A stretch of DNA of 64,000 nt from the NCBI GenBank assembly GCA_943787785.1, contig CALSNT010000017.1, forward strand, positions 124,001 through 188,000. Direction: 5' to 3'. Under the pieces are notes generated by a model, which did no database searches, had not been told where the DNA came from, and saw nothing but the letters and a program-made list of their open reading frames with translations. This stretch comes from an uncultured Paracoccaceae bacterium. GTDB lineage: Bacteria; Pseudomonadota; Alphaproteobacteria; Rhodobacterales; Rhodobacteraceae. This document shows positions 15,865 to 24,333 of this stretch, one piece after another; the first letter of the stretch is position 1; every line of letters begins with the position of its first letter. Position numbers and translations under genes: made by a program.

Positions 15865-17223
15865 ATGCAAGACGCGCTGCTGACCGGGTTCGCCGGGCTT
15901 GGAGTCCTGATCGCGCTGATCGCAATCCGCATGCCAATCGGGCTGTCGATGATGCTGGTTGGCGGGGTTGGCGTAACCCTTCTGAACGGCCCGGCGATCT
16001 TCATGTCGCAGCTGAAGACACTCGCCTACGGGCAGTTCAGCAACTACGATCTGAGCGTTGTGCCGATGTTCGTGCTGATGGGCGCTCTGGCGACGCGGGC
16101 CGGATTCTCGCGCGACCTGTTCCGCGCGGCGAACGCGTGGTTCGGTCGGATGCGGGGCGGCACGGCGATGGCCGCGATTGCGGGTTGCGCGACCTTTGGG
16201 GCGGTTTGCGGTTCGTCGCTTGCCACCGCCTCGACCATGGGCAAGGTCGCCCTGCCCGAGCTGCGCCGCTACAATTACTCCGGCGCATTGGCGACCGGAA
16301 CGCTGGCCGCCGGGGGTGTGCTGGGCATCCTGATCCCGCCGTCGGTGGTCCTTATCATCTATGCGATCATCGTCGAGGCGAACATCGTCACGATGTTCAT
16401 GGCGGCCTTCATTCCGGGCCTGATGGCGGTGGCGCTGTTTCTGCTGACAATTGCTGTCTATGTCTGGTTCCGCCCCGAGGCAGGGCCGCGAGGAGAAGTC
16501 CCGGATCGGGCGGAATTCGTCGCGGCCTCCCTCGGCGTCGTTCCAGTGGCTTTGATTTTTCTGCTGGTGATCGGCGGTATCTACGGCGGCTTCTTCAACC
16601 CGACCCCAGCGGCAGCGGTCGGGGTCGCGCTGGTCTGGCTGTTCGGCACGTTCCGGGGCCGGATGCGGTGGGACGATATTTCCGGCGCGTTGCTGGAAAC
16701 CGCCAAGACGGCGGGCATGATCTATTTGATCATCCTTGGGGCGGAGATGCTGAAAATCTTCATGTCCCGCGCCGGTGTGCCGCAGGCCGCGGCTGAGTGG
16801 ATGGGCAATTCCGGCCTCGCCCCGATGACGATACTGGTACTCTTGCTGGTGTCCCTGATCATCCTGGGCTGCCTGATGGACTCACTGTCGATGATCCTGC
16901 TGGCGATCCCGTTCTTCTGGCCGGTTCTGCTGGAGATCAACGGCGGTCTTTATCAAGGTGCCGACGGTGCGGGCTTCGGGATGTCGACCGAGGATCTGAA
17001 AATCTGGTTCGGGATATTGGCGCTGATCGTGGTCGAATTGGGACTGATCACCCCCCCTGTTGGAATGAACGTATTCGTAATCTCGGCGCTCGCGAGGGAC
17101 ACGCCGATGTCGGAGACCTTCAAGGGCGTGATGCCATTTTTCGGAGCTGAATTGATCCGGGTCGCGATTTTGTTGGCTTTCCCAATCATCACGCTTTGGC
17201 TACCGCGATATCTGAGCGGTTGA
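15865..17223 (+). CDS. dctM: TRAP transporter large permease DctM, 452 aa
   Basis: This inner-membrane protein of about 12-13 helices belongs to the DctM/ion transporter superfamily. Conserved stretches are GFAGLGVLIALIAIRMPIG at the start, GCATFGAVCGSSLATASTMGK and LAAGGVLGILIPPSVVLIIY in the first repeat, and GLITPPVGMNVFVI in the second. It starts five bases after dctQ. Length is typical for DctM. It completes a three-gene TRAP system whose substrate cannot be read from the sequence. Confidence 0.92.
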   Translation: MQDALLTGFAGLGVLIALIAIRMPIGLSMMLVGGVGVTLLNGPAIFMSQLKTLAYGQFSNYDLSVVPMFVLMGALATRAGFSRDLFRAANAWFGRMRGGTAMAAIAGCATFGAVCGSSLATASTMGKVALPELRRYNYSGALATGTLAAGGVLGILIPPSVVLIIYAIIVEANIVTMFMAAFIPGLMAVALFLLTIAVYVWFRPEAGPRGEVPDRAEFVAASLGVVPVALIFLLVIGGIYGGFFNPTPAAAVGVALVWLFGTFRGRMRWDDISGALLETAKTAGMIYLIILGAEMLKIFMSRAGVPQAAAEWMGNSGLAPMTILVLLLVSLIILGCLMDSLSMILLAIPFFWPVLLEINGGLYQGADGAGFGMSTEDLKIWFGILALIVVELGLITPPVGMNVFVISALARDTPMSETFKGVMPFFGAELIRVAILLAFPIITLWLPRYLSG

Positions 17224-17260
17224 GTCTGAGGGATTGCGCCGCGCTGCGCGCGTCGCCCGG

Positions 17261-17301
17261 CTGGGGGCTTTGCCCCATTGGACTTCGGCCAATTCCCCCA
17301 G
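17261..17301. repeat. Nested/competing stem-loop between convergent TRAP and rlmE genes
   Basis: CTGGGGG (17261-17267) pairs with CCCCCAG (17295-17301). Inside it ATTGG and CCAAT can form a second stem around ACTTCGG, and GGGGC-TTT-GCCCC offers an alternative short hairpin. It is followed by GATATTTTC. The element lies between dctM (plus) and rlmE (minus), so it can serve as a bidirectional terminator. The motif with CCAGGATATTTT looks like a family of intergenic repeats that I recall from Rhodobacteraceae genomes. Confidence 0.55.
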
Positions 17302-17331
17302 GATATTTTCAAACCAATGAGGGAAGGGACG

Positions 17332-18033
17332 TCAGCCCCTAAAGCCTGTCGCGACCACGAATTTTTCGGAGCTATCAGAGCGGCTGGCCTCGGGCTTCAC
17401 ATGCGCCACCTTGGTGAAACGTTGTTTCAGCACCTTCTGCAATTCCCCTTCGGCTCCGCCAGCCAGAACTTTGGCCACGAAGGTTCCGCCCGGTTCCAGC
17501 ACGTCGAAGGCGAAATAGGCCGCAGCCTCGCACAGCGCCATGATCCGCAGGTGGTCGGTCTGCTTGTGGCCTGATGCGGCGGCTGCCATATCGGACATCA
17601 CCACATCCGCGGCACCACCCAGCCACTCACGGACCTTGTCGTCAGCACCGTCCTCGAGAAAATCGAGAACATGAAGCTCTGCACCGGGGATCGGTTCCAT
17701 TTCCTGCAGGTCGACGCCGATGATCCGGCCCACGGCTTTTCCGGGTTTTTCGCCCAAGGCGTTGATCCGATTGACGGCGATCTGGCACCAGCCGCCAGGT
17801 GCCGCGCCAAGATCAACGACGCGCGCACCGGGAACCAGAAATCGAAATTTGTCGTCCAGACCGACAATCTTGTAAGCGGCACGCCCACGCAGCCCCTCGG
17901 CCTGCGCCTTCCTGACCCAGGGATCATTCAGCTGTCGCTCCAACCACAGGGTGGAGCTAAGCTTGCGACCGCGCGCGGTCTTGACCCGCACACGCAGGTC
18001 GCGCTCTCCGCGCCCGCTGGTTTTCTTGGCCAT
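17332..18033 (-). CDS. rlmE: 23S rRNA (uridine-2552-2'-O)-methyltransferase RlmE (FtsJ), 233 aa
   Basis: This SAM-dependent 2'-O-methyltransferase acts on U2552 of 23S rRNA during large-subunit maturation. The SAM site [11 protein letters not shown] is clear. The catalytic K-D-K-E tetrad can be placed in RAAYK, VMSDMAA, FVAKVL and KPEASR. The basic N-terminus ([20 protein letters not shown]) suits RNA binding. Length fits alphaproteobacterial RlmE. The ppx gene lies upstream on the same strand, 73 bp away, so they may be co-transcribed. Confidence 0.93.
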   Translation of the reverse strand: MAKKTSGRGERDLRVRVKTARGRKLSSTLWLERQLNDPWVRKAQAEGLRGRAAYKIVGLDDKFRFLVPGARVVDLGAAPGGWCQIAVNRINALGEKPGKAVGRIIGVDLQEMEPIPGAELHVLDFLEDGADDKVREWLGGAADVVMSDMAAAASGHKQTDHLRIMALCEAAAYFAFDVLEPGGTFVAKVLAGGAEGELQKVLKQRFTKVAHVKPEASRSDSSEKFVVATGFRG

Positions 18034-18106
18034 GATGACCCTCTGACTGTGTCTGTTATCCAGATACTCTTATCGAAGCCGACTGCAAGTCATAGGGCGG
18101 TGGCGC

Positions 18107-19231
18107 CTAGAACGGGCCGTCTTCCAGAACACCGTCGGCAGACATCTGAGAATAGAGCATTCCCTCGCGCAACCCACGATCCGCAACCGTCAATCTGTCC
18201 GTCGGCCATAGCCGGAGCAATGCCTGCAGGATCGCAGCGCCGGACATTATCAGAGTGTGACGATCACGACCGATCCGGGGATCGTTTCGCCGCCCGTCGG
18301 GGCCAAGATGCAAATAATCCTCGATCACCTTGTTGATCTGATCCGAGGTCATCCGCAGGCCGTCCACCTTATTGCGATCATACCGGCGCAGGCCCAGATG
18401 GCTGGCCGCAACGGTCGTGACGGTGCCGGAGGTGCCGACAATCTGAAACCCCTCGCGGGTCTGTTCGTCGGCATAGGGCGCGAAATTCGACAGGTTTTCT
18501 TCGAAAAACCAGCTCATCAGAGCGAAGCGTGCGGAGTCGTCGTCCACATCGTTGAATTGCTCGCGCAGCGTGGCAACGCCGAGGGGAACCGATATCCAAT
18601 CAACCACGCGCGCGGCCGGGAACGGAGCACTGTTAGGGTCAGCGGTCGGCGCGAAGCCCTGGCGCAGCCGCATGATCGCACGGGGTCGTTCCAGTGTGGG
18701 CACGCGGGTCAGGTCAATCCAGACCAACTCGGTCGATCCACCGCCGATATCGACGACCAGCAACTGATCGGTCCGGGTCGAGACCAGTGGCGCACAGGAA
18801 ACGACGGCCAGGCGCGCCTCCTCCTCCGGCTCGATGATTTCCATCGCGAGACCGGTTTCGCGGCGGATCATCTCCATGAAGGTTGCTCCGTTTTTGGCCC
18901 GCCGACAGGCTTCGGTCGCGACCAATCGCATCCGTCTTACGTTGTGTTTGCTGAGTTTCTTGGTGCAAATCCGCAGTGCTTGAATCGTGCGCGCCATCGA
19001 CGCGCGTGACAACTGTCCCGACGATTCCAGGCCGCGTCCAAGTTGCACCGATTTTGAAAAGCTGTCGACAACGTGAAATTGGCTGCCCTTGGGCTGGGCA
19101 ACCAACATCCGACATGAATTCGTCCCCAAATCCAACGCGGCATAAAGCTCGGACGGATCGGGCGACGGTGGCGCGGGCGTCTCGACCGGTTTCGGGAACG
19201 CGTCCGCACCAACGGGACGCTTGGGCGGCAT
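18107..19231 (-). CDS. ppx: Exopolyphosphatase/guanosine pentaphosphatase (Ppx/GppA family), 374 aa
   Basis: This is an ASKHA-fold phosphatase with the phosphate-1 motif ALDLGTNSCRML near residue 30, the DIGGGSTEL phosphate-2 motif, and a C-terminal IMSGAAILQALL segment. It hydrolyses polyphosphate and/or pppGpp in the cytosol. I place the start at ATG 19231, because GGAGGG lies just upstream; a longer form from 19288 is possible. The 283-bp gap up to 19515 is divergent, contains no gene that I can see, and should hold promoters for both sides. Confidence 0.85.
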   Translation of the reverse strand: MPPKRPVGADAFPKPVETPAPPSPDPSELYAALDLGTNSCRMLVAQPKGSQFHVVDSFSKSVQLGRGLESSGQLSRASMARTIQALRICTKKLSKHNVRRMRLVATEACRRAKNGATFMEMIRRETGLAMEIIEPEEEARLAVVSCAPLVSTRTDQLLVVDIGGGSTELVWIDLTRVPTLERPRAIMRLRQGFAPTADPNSAPFPAARVVDWISVPLGVATLREQFNDVDDDSARFALMSWFFEENLSNFAPYADEQTREGFQIVGTSGTVTTVAASHLGLRRYDRNKVDGLRMTSDQINKVIEDYLHLGPDGRRNDPRIGRDRHTLIMSGAAILQALLRLWPTDRLTVADRGLREGMLYSQMSADGVLEDGPF

Positions 19232-19514
19232 ATCGCCCTCCGATATGTAAGTTGCCTCCACAGTAGGGCCGGGTTTTTCGTCGCGCAAGTTTTGTTCTGT
19301 TACAGTTGTGTCATCTCATGGTGGAGACGAGCGATATCGCATTCATAACGTGCATGAATATCTTTCACGCCTGGTCCACTGGCAGGCACCAAGTTGTTGC
19401 GATACCAATTCGCAGGTCGCGGTTGTGCCGCACGATGTCGAAAAGCGACCCCGAATACCGCGCGGTCGCGCATAGAAGCGGAAGCGAAACCGGCGCCCAT
19501 AAGGGAATCAGATC

Positions 19515-19811
19515 ATGCCCGATGTCACCATCGTTTACTGGCGCGATATACCCGCCCAGGTCATCGTCGGCAAAGGCCGCTCGGCAGCCAAACGCGCCCT
19601 GCCGGAACGTTTCGAACAGGCGATCGACCGTGCCGCGATGAAGACGGGCGCTGCGGAAACCGATGCCTATCTGGCCGAGTGGCGCAAGGCTGATCCGGTG
19701 AACATTGACGGCGACCCGGCTGATATCGCCACATCCGAGGCCACTCGCCTGGATATGGAGTATGACCGGGACCGGCTGAAAGTCCTGATCGACAACGGAG
19801 GCCGCGCCTGA
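19515..19811 (+). CDS. Small 'virulence factor' family protein of the MTHFR/corrinoid cluster, 98 aa
   Basis: The protein begins MPDVTIVYWRDIPAQVIVGKG and matches the small Virulence_fact family that sits upstream of methylenetetrahydrofolate reductase genes in roseobacters. There is no signal peptide or membrane segment. The stop TGA shares its last base with the ATG of the MTHFR gene (19811), so translation is coupled. The family has no proven biochemical role. Context suggests it assists C1 transfer through tetrahydrofolate. Confidence 0.75.
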   Translation: MPDVTIVYWRDIPAQVIVGKGRSAAKRALPERFEQAIDRAAMKTGAAETDAYLAEWRKADPVNIDGDPADIATSEATRLDMEYDRDRLKVLIDNGGRA

Positions 19812-20734
19812 TGGCTTTGTTGAATTTCAAGAAGCGAAGCTCGCCTGCCGCCGGTACGGCTGTTATTGAGGCGTTCCTCGACGGGTACTCCATCGAAGTG
19901 ATGCCGCGCACGGCTGAGAAGATCCAAGATTTCCGTGCCTTGTTGCCTGCGGGAACGCGCGTCTACATCGCTCATATTGAGGGCACGGCGATTGAGGATA
20001 TGGTCGCCACCGCGAAACGCTTGAACGCTGACGGCTTCCCCGTGATGCCGCATTTTCCAGCCCGGATCATCACCGATAAGGCGACGCTGGCCGACTGGAT
20101 TGCGCGTTATCAGGGTGAGGCCGACGTGAAGCAGGCGCTGCTGTTGGCCGGCGGTGTGACCACCCCCCACGGGGACTACGACAGTTCGATGCAGTTGTTG
20201 GACACCGCGCTTTTCGACAAGGCCGGCTTCACCCATCTGCACGTCGCCGGGCACCCGGAAGGAAACCGCGATATCGACACTGACGGCACAACCAAGAATG
20301 TCGATGAGGCGCTGGCCTGGAAGCAGGGGTTTTCGGAACTGACTGACGCGAAGATGGCAATCGCGACGCAGTTTGCGTTCGAGGCCGCACCGATAATCGA
20401 ATGGGCCGACAGTCTGGTCGAGACCGGGATCACACTGCCCGTCCACATCGGCATCGCCGGCCCCGCGAAGCTGCAAACGATGATCAAATTCGCCATCGCG
20501 TGTGGTGTCGGCCCATCACTGAAGGTTCTGCAAAAACGCGCGATGGACGTCTCCAAACTGCTGCTGCCGTATGAGCCGACGCAGATCATCGCCGATCTGG
20601 CGACGCACAAGGCCGCGAACCCCGACTTCAACATCACCAAAACCCATATCTTCCCGCTTGGTGGCATAAAGACCTCGGCCACCTGGGTCACCGAAAATGG
20701 CGGGGCCGCTGGAGTCCCTGCTGCCAATTCCTGA
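19811..20734 (+). CDS. Methylenetetrahydrofolate reductase (MetF-like), 307 aa
   Basis: This TIM-barrel protein is related to MetF. Recognisable segments are IEVMPRTAEK, GFPVMPHFPARIITD, LLLAGGVTTPHGDYD, the THLHVAGHPEGNRD strand and PVHIGIAGPAKLQTM, which matches the C-terminal folate/FAD site. It interconverts 5,10-methylene-THF and 5-methyl-THF. It is distinct from the housekeeping MetF of methionine synthesis and lies with a methyl-THF:corrinoid methyltransferase and a corrinoid activator, so it more likely oxidises methyl groups produced by catabolic demethylation. Confidence 0.85.
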   Translation: MALLNFKKRSSPAAGTAVIEAFLDGYSIEVMPRTAEKIQDFRALLPAGTRVYIAHIEGTAIEDMVATAKRLNADGFPVMPHFPARIITDKATLADWIARYQGEADVKQALLLAGGVTTPHGDYDSSMQLLDTALFDKAGFTHLHVAGHPEGNRDIDTDGTTKNVDEALAWKQGFSELTDAKMAIATQFAFEAAPIIEWADSLVETGITLPVHIGIAGPAKLQTMIKFAIACGVGPSLKVLQKRAMDVSKLLLPYEPTQIIADLATHKAANPDFNITKTHIFPLGGIKTSATWVTENGGAAGVPAANS

Positions 20735-20745
20735 AGGACAGTCCC

Positions 20746-21732
20746 ATGACCCGCACCATCATCTCGTCCGCGACCAAGACCATCGCCATCGGCTTTGACG
20801 AGCCGTTCTGCGTGATCGGCGAACGGATCAACCCGACGGGTCGCAAGAAGCTGGCGGCCGAGCTTGAGGCCGGGGATTTCACCACCGTCGAGAAAGATGC
20901 GCTGGAACAGGTCGCCTGTGGGGCCATGGTGCTGGACATCAACTCGGGCGCGGTTTTTACCAACAAGATGGCCGAAGATCCGCGCTATGCCGACAATAAC
21001 TTTGTCGAGCCGCCGCTGATGCGCGAGTTGATTACAAGGGTGCAGGCGCTGGTCGACGTGCCGCTGTGTATCGACAGCTCGGTTCCCGGTGCGCTTCAGG
21101 CGGGGCTGGAGGCGACGACGGGTCGCCCGCTTCTGAACTCGGTCACGGGGGAAGAGGAACGGCTGGAGGTCGTGCTGCCGCTGGTCAAGAAATATGACGT
21201 ACCGGTGGTGGCGATATCCAACGACGATACCGGGATATCGGAAGACCCGGATGTGCGGTTTGCGGTGGCGAAAAAAATCGTCGAGCGGGCGGCTGACTTC
21301 GGCATCCCTCCTCATGACATCGTGGTTGATCCGCTGGTGATGCCGATCGGCGCGATGGCGACTGCGGGCAAGCAAGTCTTCGCACTGGTGCGCCGTCTGC
21401 GCGAGGAACTCGGCGTAAACACGACCTGCGGCGCGTCCAACATCAGCTTCGGCCTGCCCCAGCGCCACGGTATCAACGCCGCCTTCCTGCCGATGGCGAT
21501 GACGGCGGGGATGACTTCGGCGATCATGAACCCGGTACGCTCGGTCGAGATGGAGGCAATAAATGCCGCCAACATGCTGCTGGATCACGACCCCAACGGC
21601 AGCCGCTGGATTGCATTCAGTCGCATTCTGGATCAGGTGCAAACAGGCGCGAATTTCGCAGAGGCCAGCATGGCGGCTAAAGCGACCGCAAGCACCGGAC
21701 GGCGGCGTGGTGGACGACGCTCGGTCGCTTAA
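20746..21732 (+). CDS. Methyltetrahydrofolate:corrinoid methyltransferase (MtH-like, pterin-binding), 328 aa
   Basis: The pterin-binding TIM barrel is seen from VIGERINPTGRKKL through CIDSSVPGALQAGL and SVTGEEERLEV to CGASNISFGLPQR and the MTSAIMNP strand. It moves methyl groups between a corrinoid protein and tetrahydrofolate. It starts 11 bp after the MTHFR gene. The last 16 residues are Arg-rich (TGRRRGGRRSVA), which is not part of the fold and recalls the Arg-rich end of the ASKHA protein in the same cluster. The corrinoid protein and the substrate methyltransferase are not encoded in this stretch. Confidence 0.88.
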   Translation: MTRTIISSATKTIAIGFDEPFCVIGERINPTGRKKLAAELEAGDFTTVEKDALEQVACGAMVLDINSGAVFTNKMAEDPRYADNNFVEPPLMRELITRVQALVDVPLCIDSSVPGALQAGLEATTGRPLLNSVTGEEERLEVVLPLVKKYDVPVVAISNDDTGISEDPDVRFAVAKKIVERAADFGIPPHDIVVDPLVMPIGAMATAGKQVFALVRRLREELGVNTTCGASNISFGLPQRHGINAAFLPMAMTAGMTSAIMNPVRSVEMEAINAANMLLDHDPNGSRWIAFSRILDQVQTGANFAEASMAAKATASTGRRRGGRRSVA

Positions 21733-21777
21733 TCAAGGTTAGCCGGATGTTTGCCCGCCGCGCACTAACCTGTCGCC

Positions 21778-21963
21778 ATGACTGTCCCGCAACCTGTGAC
21801 AGCCTCCGATATCTGGATCGATCAGATCTTCAGCGCCGCTTCGGTGCACAAAGGCGGCGTGGTGTGGCGCAACCGCGATTGGGTTGAACGCGAGATTGGA
21901 TTCGACCGCTTTTACCTGGAAGCCCGCAGCCGTGGATTCCACATGATCGAATGCGGTCCGTAA
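21778..21963 (+). CDS. Small conserved protein, 61 aa, probably truncated by an in-frame TAA
   Basis: It begins MTVPQPVTASDIWIDQIFSA and ends RGFHMIECGP. The pattern (WI-x-QIFSA, KGGVV, EIGFDRF, RGFHMIE) resembles a small alphaproteobacterial protein family that I recall ending in a further short beta strand. Here TAA at 21961-21963 interrupts it, and the same frame continues LVVVCSIAPIKAPF to TGA at 22006-22008. This would be explained by a Gln codon changed to TAA, giving an original length of about 76 residues. Function is unknown. Confidence 0.6.
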   Translation: MTVPQPVTASDIWIDQIFSAASVHKGGVVWRNRDWVEREIGFDRFYLEARSRGFHMIECGP

Positions 21964-22159
21964 CTGGTCGTCGTCTGCTCCATCGCCCCGATCAAGGCTC
22001 CTTTCTGAACCGATTTTCGCGAAGAATCACTCGTGCATGATTTTTCGCGGCAAATCGCAGGCCCTGCGTGTCGCAGTTACGCCGAACATAGCCGCGCGGC
22101 GTCTTTCCACCACCCTAAGCTTCGCTATGGTGCGCGCGACTGGAACCGCAGGCAGGCCC

Positions 22160-24205
22160 ATGACCACAGACCCCCTCGTCATCTTCACCCCCTCGGGCAA
22201 ACGCGGCCGGGTGCCTGTTGGCACCCCGGTCCTGACAGCGGCGCGCCAACTTGGCGTCGATCTGGACTCGGTCTGCGGCGGCAACGGCATCTGCTCAAAG
22301 TGTCAGGTCAGCCCCGGTGTTGGGGCTTTCCCAAAGCATGGGCTGACTGTTGCCGAGGACGCCTTGTCGCCGATCAACAAGGTCGAGGAGCGCTATGACC
22401 GGGTCCGTGGGCTGACCGTGGGGCGCCGCCTCGGTTGTCAGGCCACGATCCAAAGCGACGTGGTGATCGACGTACCGCCCGAAAGCCAGGTCCATCGGCA
22501 GGTTGTCCGTAAGCGCGCGACAGCGCGTGACATCACCATGAACCCTGCCACACGCCTGCGCTATATCGAGGTGGCCGAACCTGACATGCACGCCCCTACG
22601 GGCGATCTGGAACGCCTTGGGGATGCGCTACGCGTGGCTTGGGAGGTTGAGGAGATCACCATCGACCTGCCAGTGCTGACCCGTCTGCAACCTGCCCTGC
22701 GCAAGGGTGATTGGAAAGTGACCGTCGCCTTGTTCCAAGATCACAACGGTGGGCCGCACCGGGTGCTGGACATCTGGCCGGGCTTCTACGACGGTGCCCT
22801 CTACGGGCTGGCGATTGACCTTGGATCGACCACCATCGCGGCCAATCTGGCTGATCTGTCGGATGCGCGCATTCTGGCCTCGACCGGAATGATGAACCCG
22901 CAGATCAAGTTCGGCGAAGACCTGATGAGCCGGGTCAGCTATTCGATGATGAATGCCGGAGGCGCGGCTGAGATGACCGCAGCAGTGCGCGATGCGCTGG
23001 GCCGCCTGGCAACAGAAATCGCCGCCGAGGCAGACATAGACCCGCGCCTGATTGTCGAGGCGACGGTGGTCTGCAACCCGGTCATGCACCACATCCTGAT
23101 GGGGATCGACCCGGTCGAGCTTGGTCACGCGCCGTTCGCTCTGGCCACCTCGGATGCGATGGAACAGCCCGCTGCAAACATCGGCCTGACCACGATCAAC
23201 CCGGCGGCCCGCGCCTATGCCCTGCCTTGTATCGCTGGTCACGTTGGTGCGGATGCAGCCGCGGTTGCCCTGTCCGAAGCGCCGCATCTGGCCGAACCGC
23301 TGACCCTGATCGTGGACGTCGGCACCAACGCCGAATTGCTGCTGGGCAACCGGGAACATGGCGTCCTCGCATGTTCCTCGCCCACCGGCCCCGCGTTTGA
23401 GGGTGCGCAGATCGCACATGGCCAGCGCGCCGCCCCCGGCGCAATCGAGCGTGTCGAGATTGACCCGGTGACCAAGATCGCCCGCGTCCGCGTCATCGGT
23501 TGCGATCTCTGGTCCGATGATCCGGAATTTGCCACCGCCACCGCCGTCAGCGGCATAACCGGCATCTGCGGGTCCGGCATCATCGAAGCGGTTGCCGAGA
23601 TGCGCATGGCCGGGTTGATTGATCCGTCAGGGCTGGTCGGGTCGGCCGAGGCAACCGGCACTGACCGTATGATCCCGGAAGGGCGCACCCATTCTTACAT
23701 CCTCCACGACGCGACCGGCGAAGGCGGCCCGTTGATTACGGTTACCCAGGGCGACATCCGCGCCATTCAACTGGCGAAATCAGCGCTTTTTGCCGGGGCG
23801 CGGTTGCTGATGGACGAAATCGGCGTCGATACCGTTGACCGGGTGATCCTAGCCGGCGCATTTGGGGCGCATATCTCGCCCAAACACGCGATGGTGCTGG
23901 GGATGATCCCGGATTGCCCGCTAGAGCATGTCACTTCTGCCGGCAACGCCGCCGGGACCGGCGCAAGGATCGCGCTGGCTGACATTGATGCGCGGGCCGG
24001 GATCGAAGCACGGGTTCGCAAGATCTCCAAGATCGAAACCGCGCTGGCCCCACGCTTTCAGGAGCACTTCGTCGCCGCGAACGCGATACCGCATGCCACA
24101 GCCTCGTTTCCGAACCTCAGCGCCGAAGTGACCCTGCCAGATGTGTCGTTCAACACCGGATCGGGCGGCGAAGGGGGCGGGCGGCGCAGGCGGCGACGGG
24201 GCTGA
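22160..24205 (+). CDS. ASKHA-domain corrinoid activator (RACo/DUF4445-like) with N-terminal [2Fe-2S] ferredoxin, 681 aa
   Basis: Residues about 1-100 form a plant-type [2Fe-2S] domain with Cys in CGGNGICSKCQ and RRLGC. The rest is an ASKHA ATPase fold (LAIDLGSTTIAANLAD, then LIVDVGTNAELLLGN, GSGIIEAVAEM and VILAGAFGAHI). Such proteins use ATP to reduce inactive Co(II) corrinoid proteins to Co(I). The start ATG 22160 begins MTTDPLVIFTPSG; a longer frame from 22037 is less likely. The C-terminus ends GGRRRRRRG. It closes the C1 cluster with the MTHFR and MtH genes. Confidence 0.88.
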   Translation: MTTDPLVIFTPSGKRGRVPVGTPVLTAARQLGVDLDSVCGGNGICSKCQVSPGVGAFPKHGLTVAEDALSPINKVEERYDRVRGLTVGRRLGCQATIQSDVVIDVPPESQVHRQVVRKRATARDITMNPATRLRYIEVAEPDMHAPTGDLERLGDALRVAWEVEEITIDLPVLTRLQPALRKGDWKVTVALFQDHNGGPHRVLDIWPGFYDGALYGLAIDLGSTTIAANLADLSDARILASTGMMNPQIKFGEDLMSRVSYSMMNAGGAAEMTAAVRDALGRLATEIAAEADIDPRLIVEATVVCNPVMHHILMGIDPVELGHAPFALATSDAMEQPAANIGLTTINPAARAYALPCIAGHVGADAAAVALSEAPHLAEPLTLIVDVGTNAELLLGNREHGVLACSSPTGPAFEGAQIAHGQRAAPGAIERVEIDPVTKIARVRVIGCDLWSDDPEFATATAVSGITGICGSGIIEAVAEMRMAGLIDPSGLVGSAEATGTDRMIPEGRTHSYILHDATGEGGPLITVTQGDIRAIQLAKSALFAGARLLMDEIGVDTVDRVILAGAFGAHISPKHAMVLGMIPDCPLEHVTSAGNAAGTGARIALADIDARAGIEARVRKISKIETALAPRFQEHFVAANAIPHATASFPNLSAEVTLPDVSFNTGSGGEGGGRRRRRRG

Positions 24206-24333
24206 CCCTCACGCTATCCTCACGAACTCGTCATGTCCTGATTTGAAACTGATTGCCGGGCTGCCCCGTAACTCCTTGTACAACGACGCTCAGAGTGGGT
24301 ATCGAGATGTGCAATAGAGTGAGGTTACACCCC

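Noticed and set aside
20176-21642. A 488-codon open frame antisense to the MTHFR and MtH genes
   Set aside because: Both genes on the plus strand have full family motifs; the antisense translation is low-complexity and His/Arg-rich without domains.
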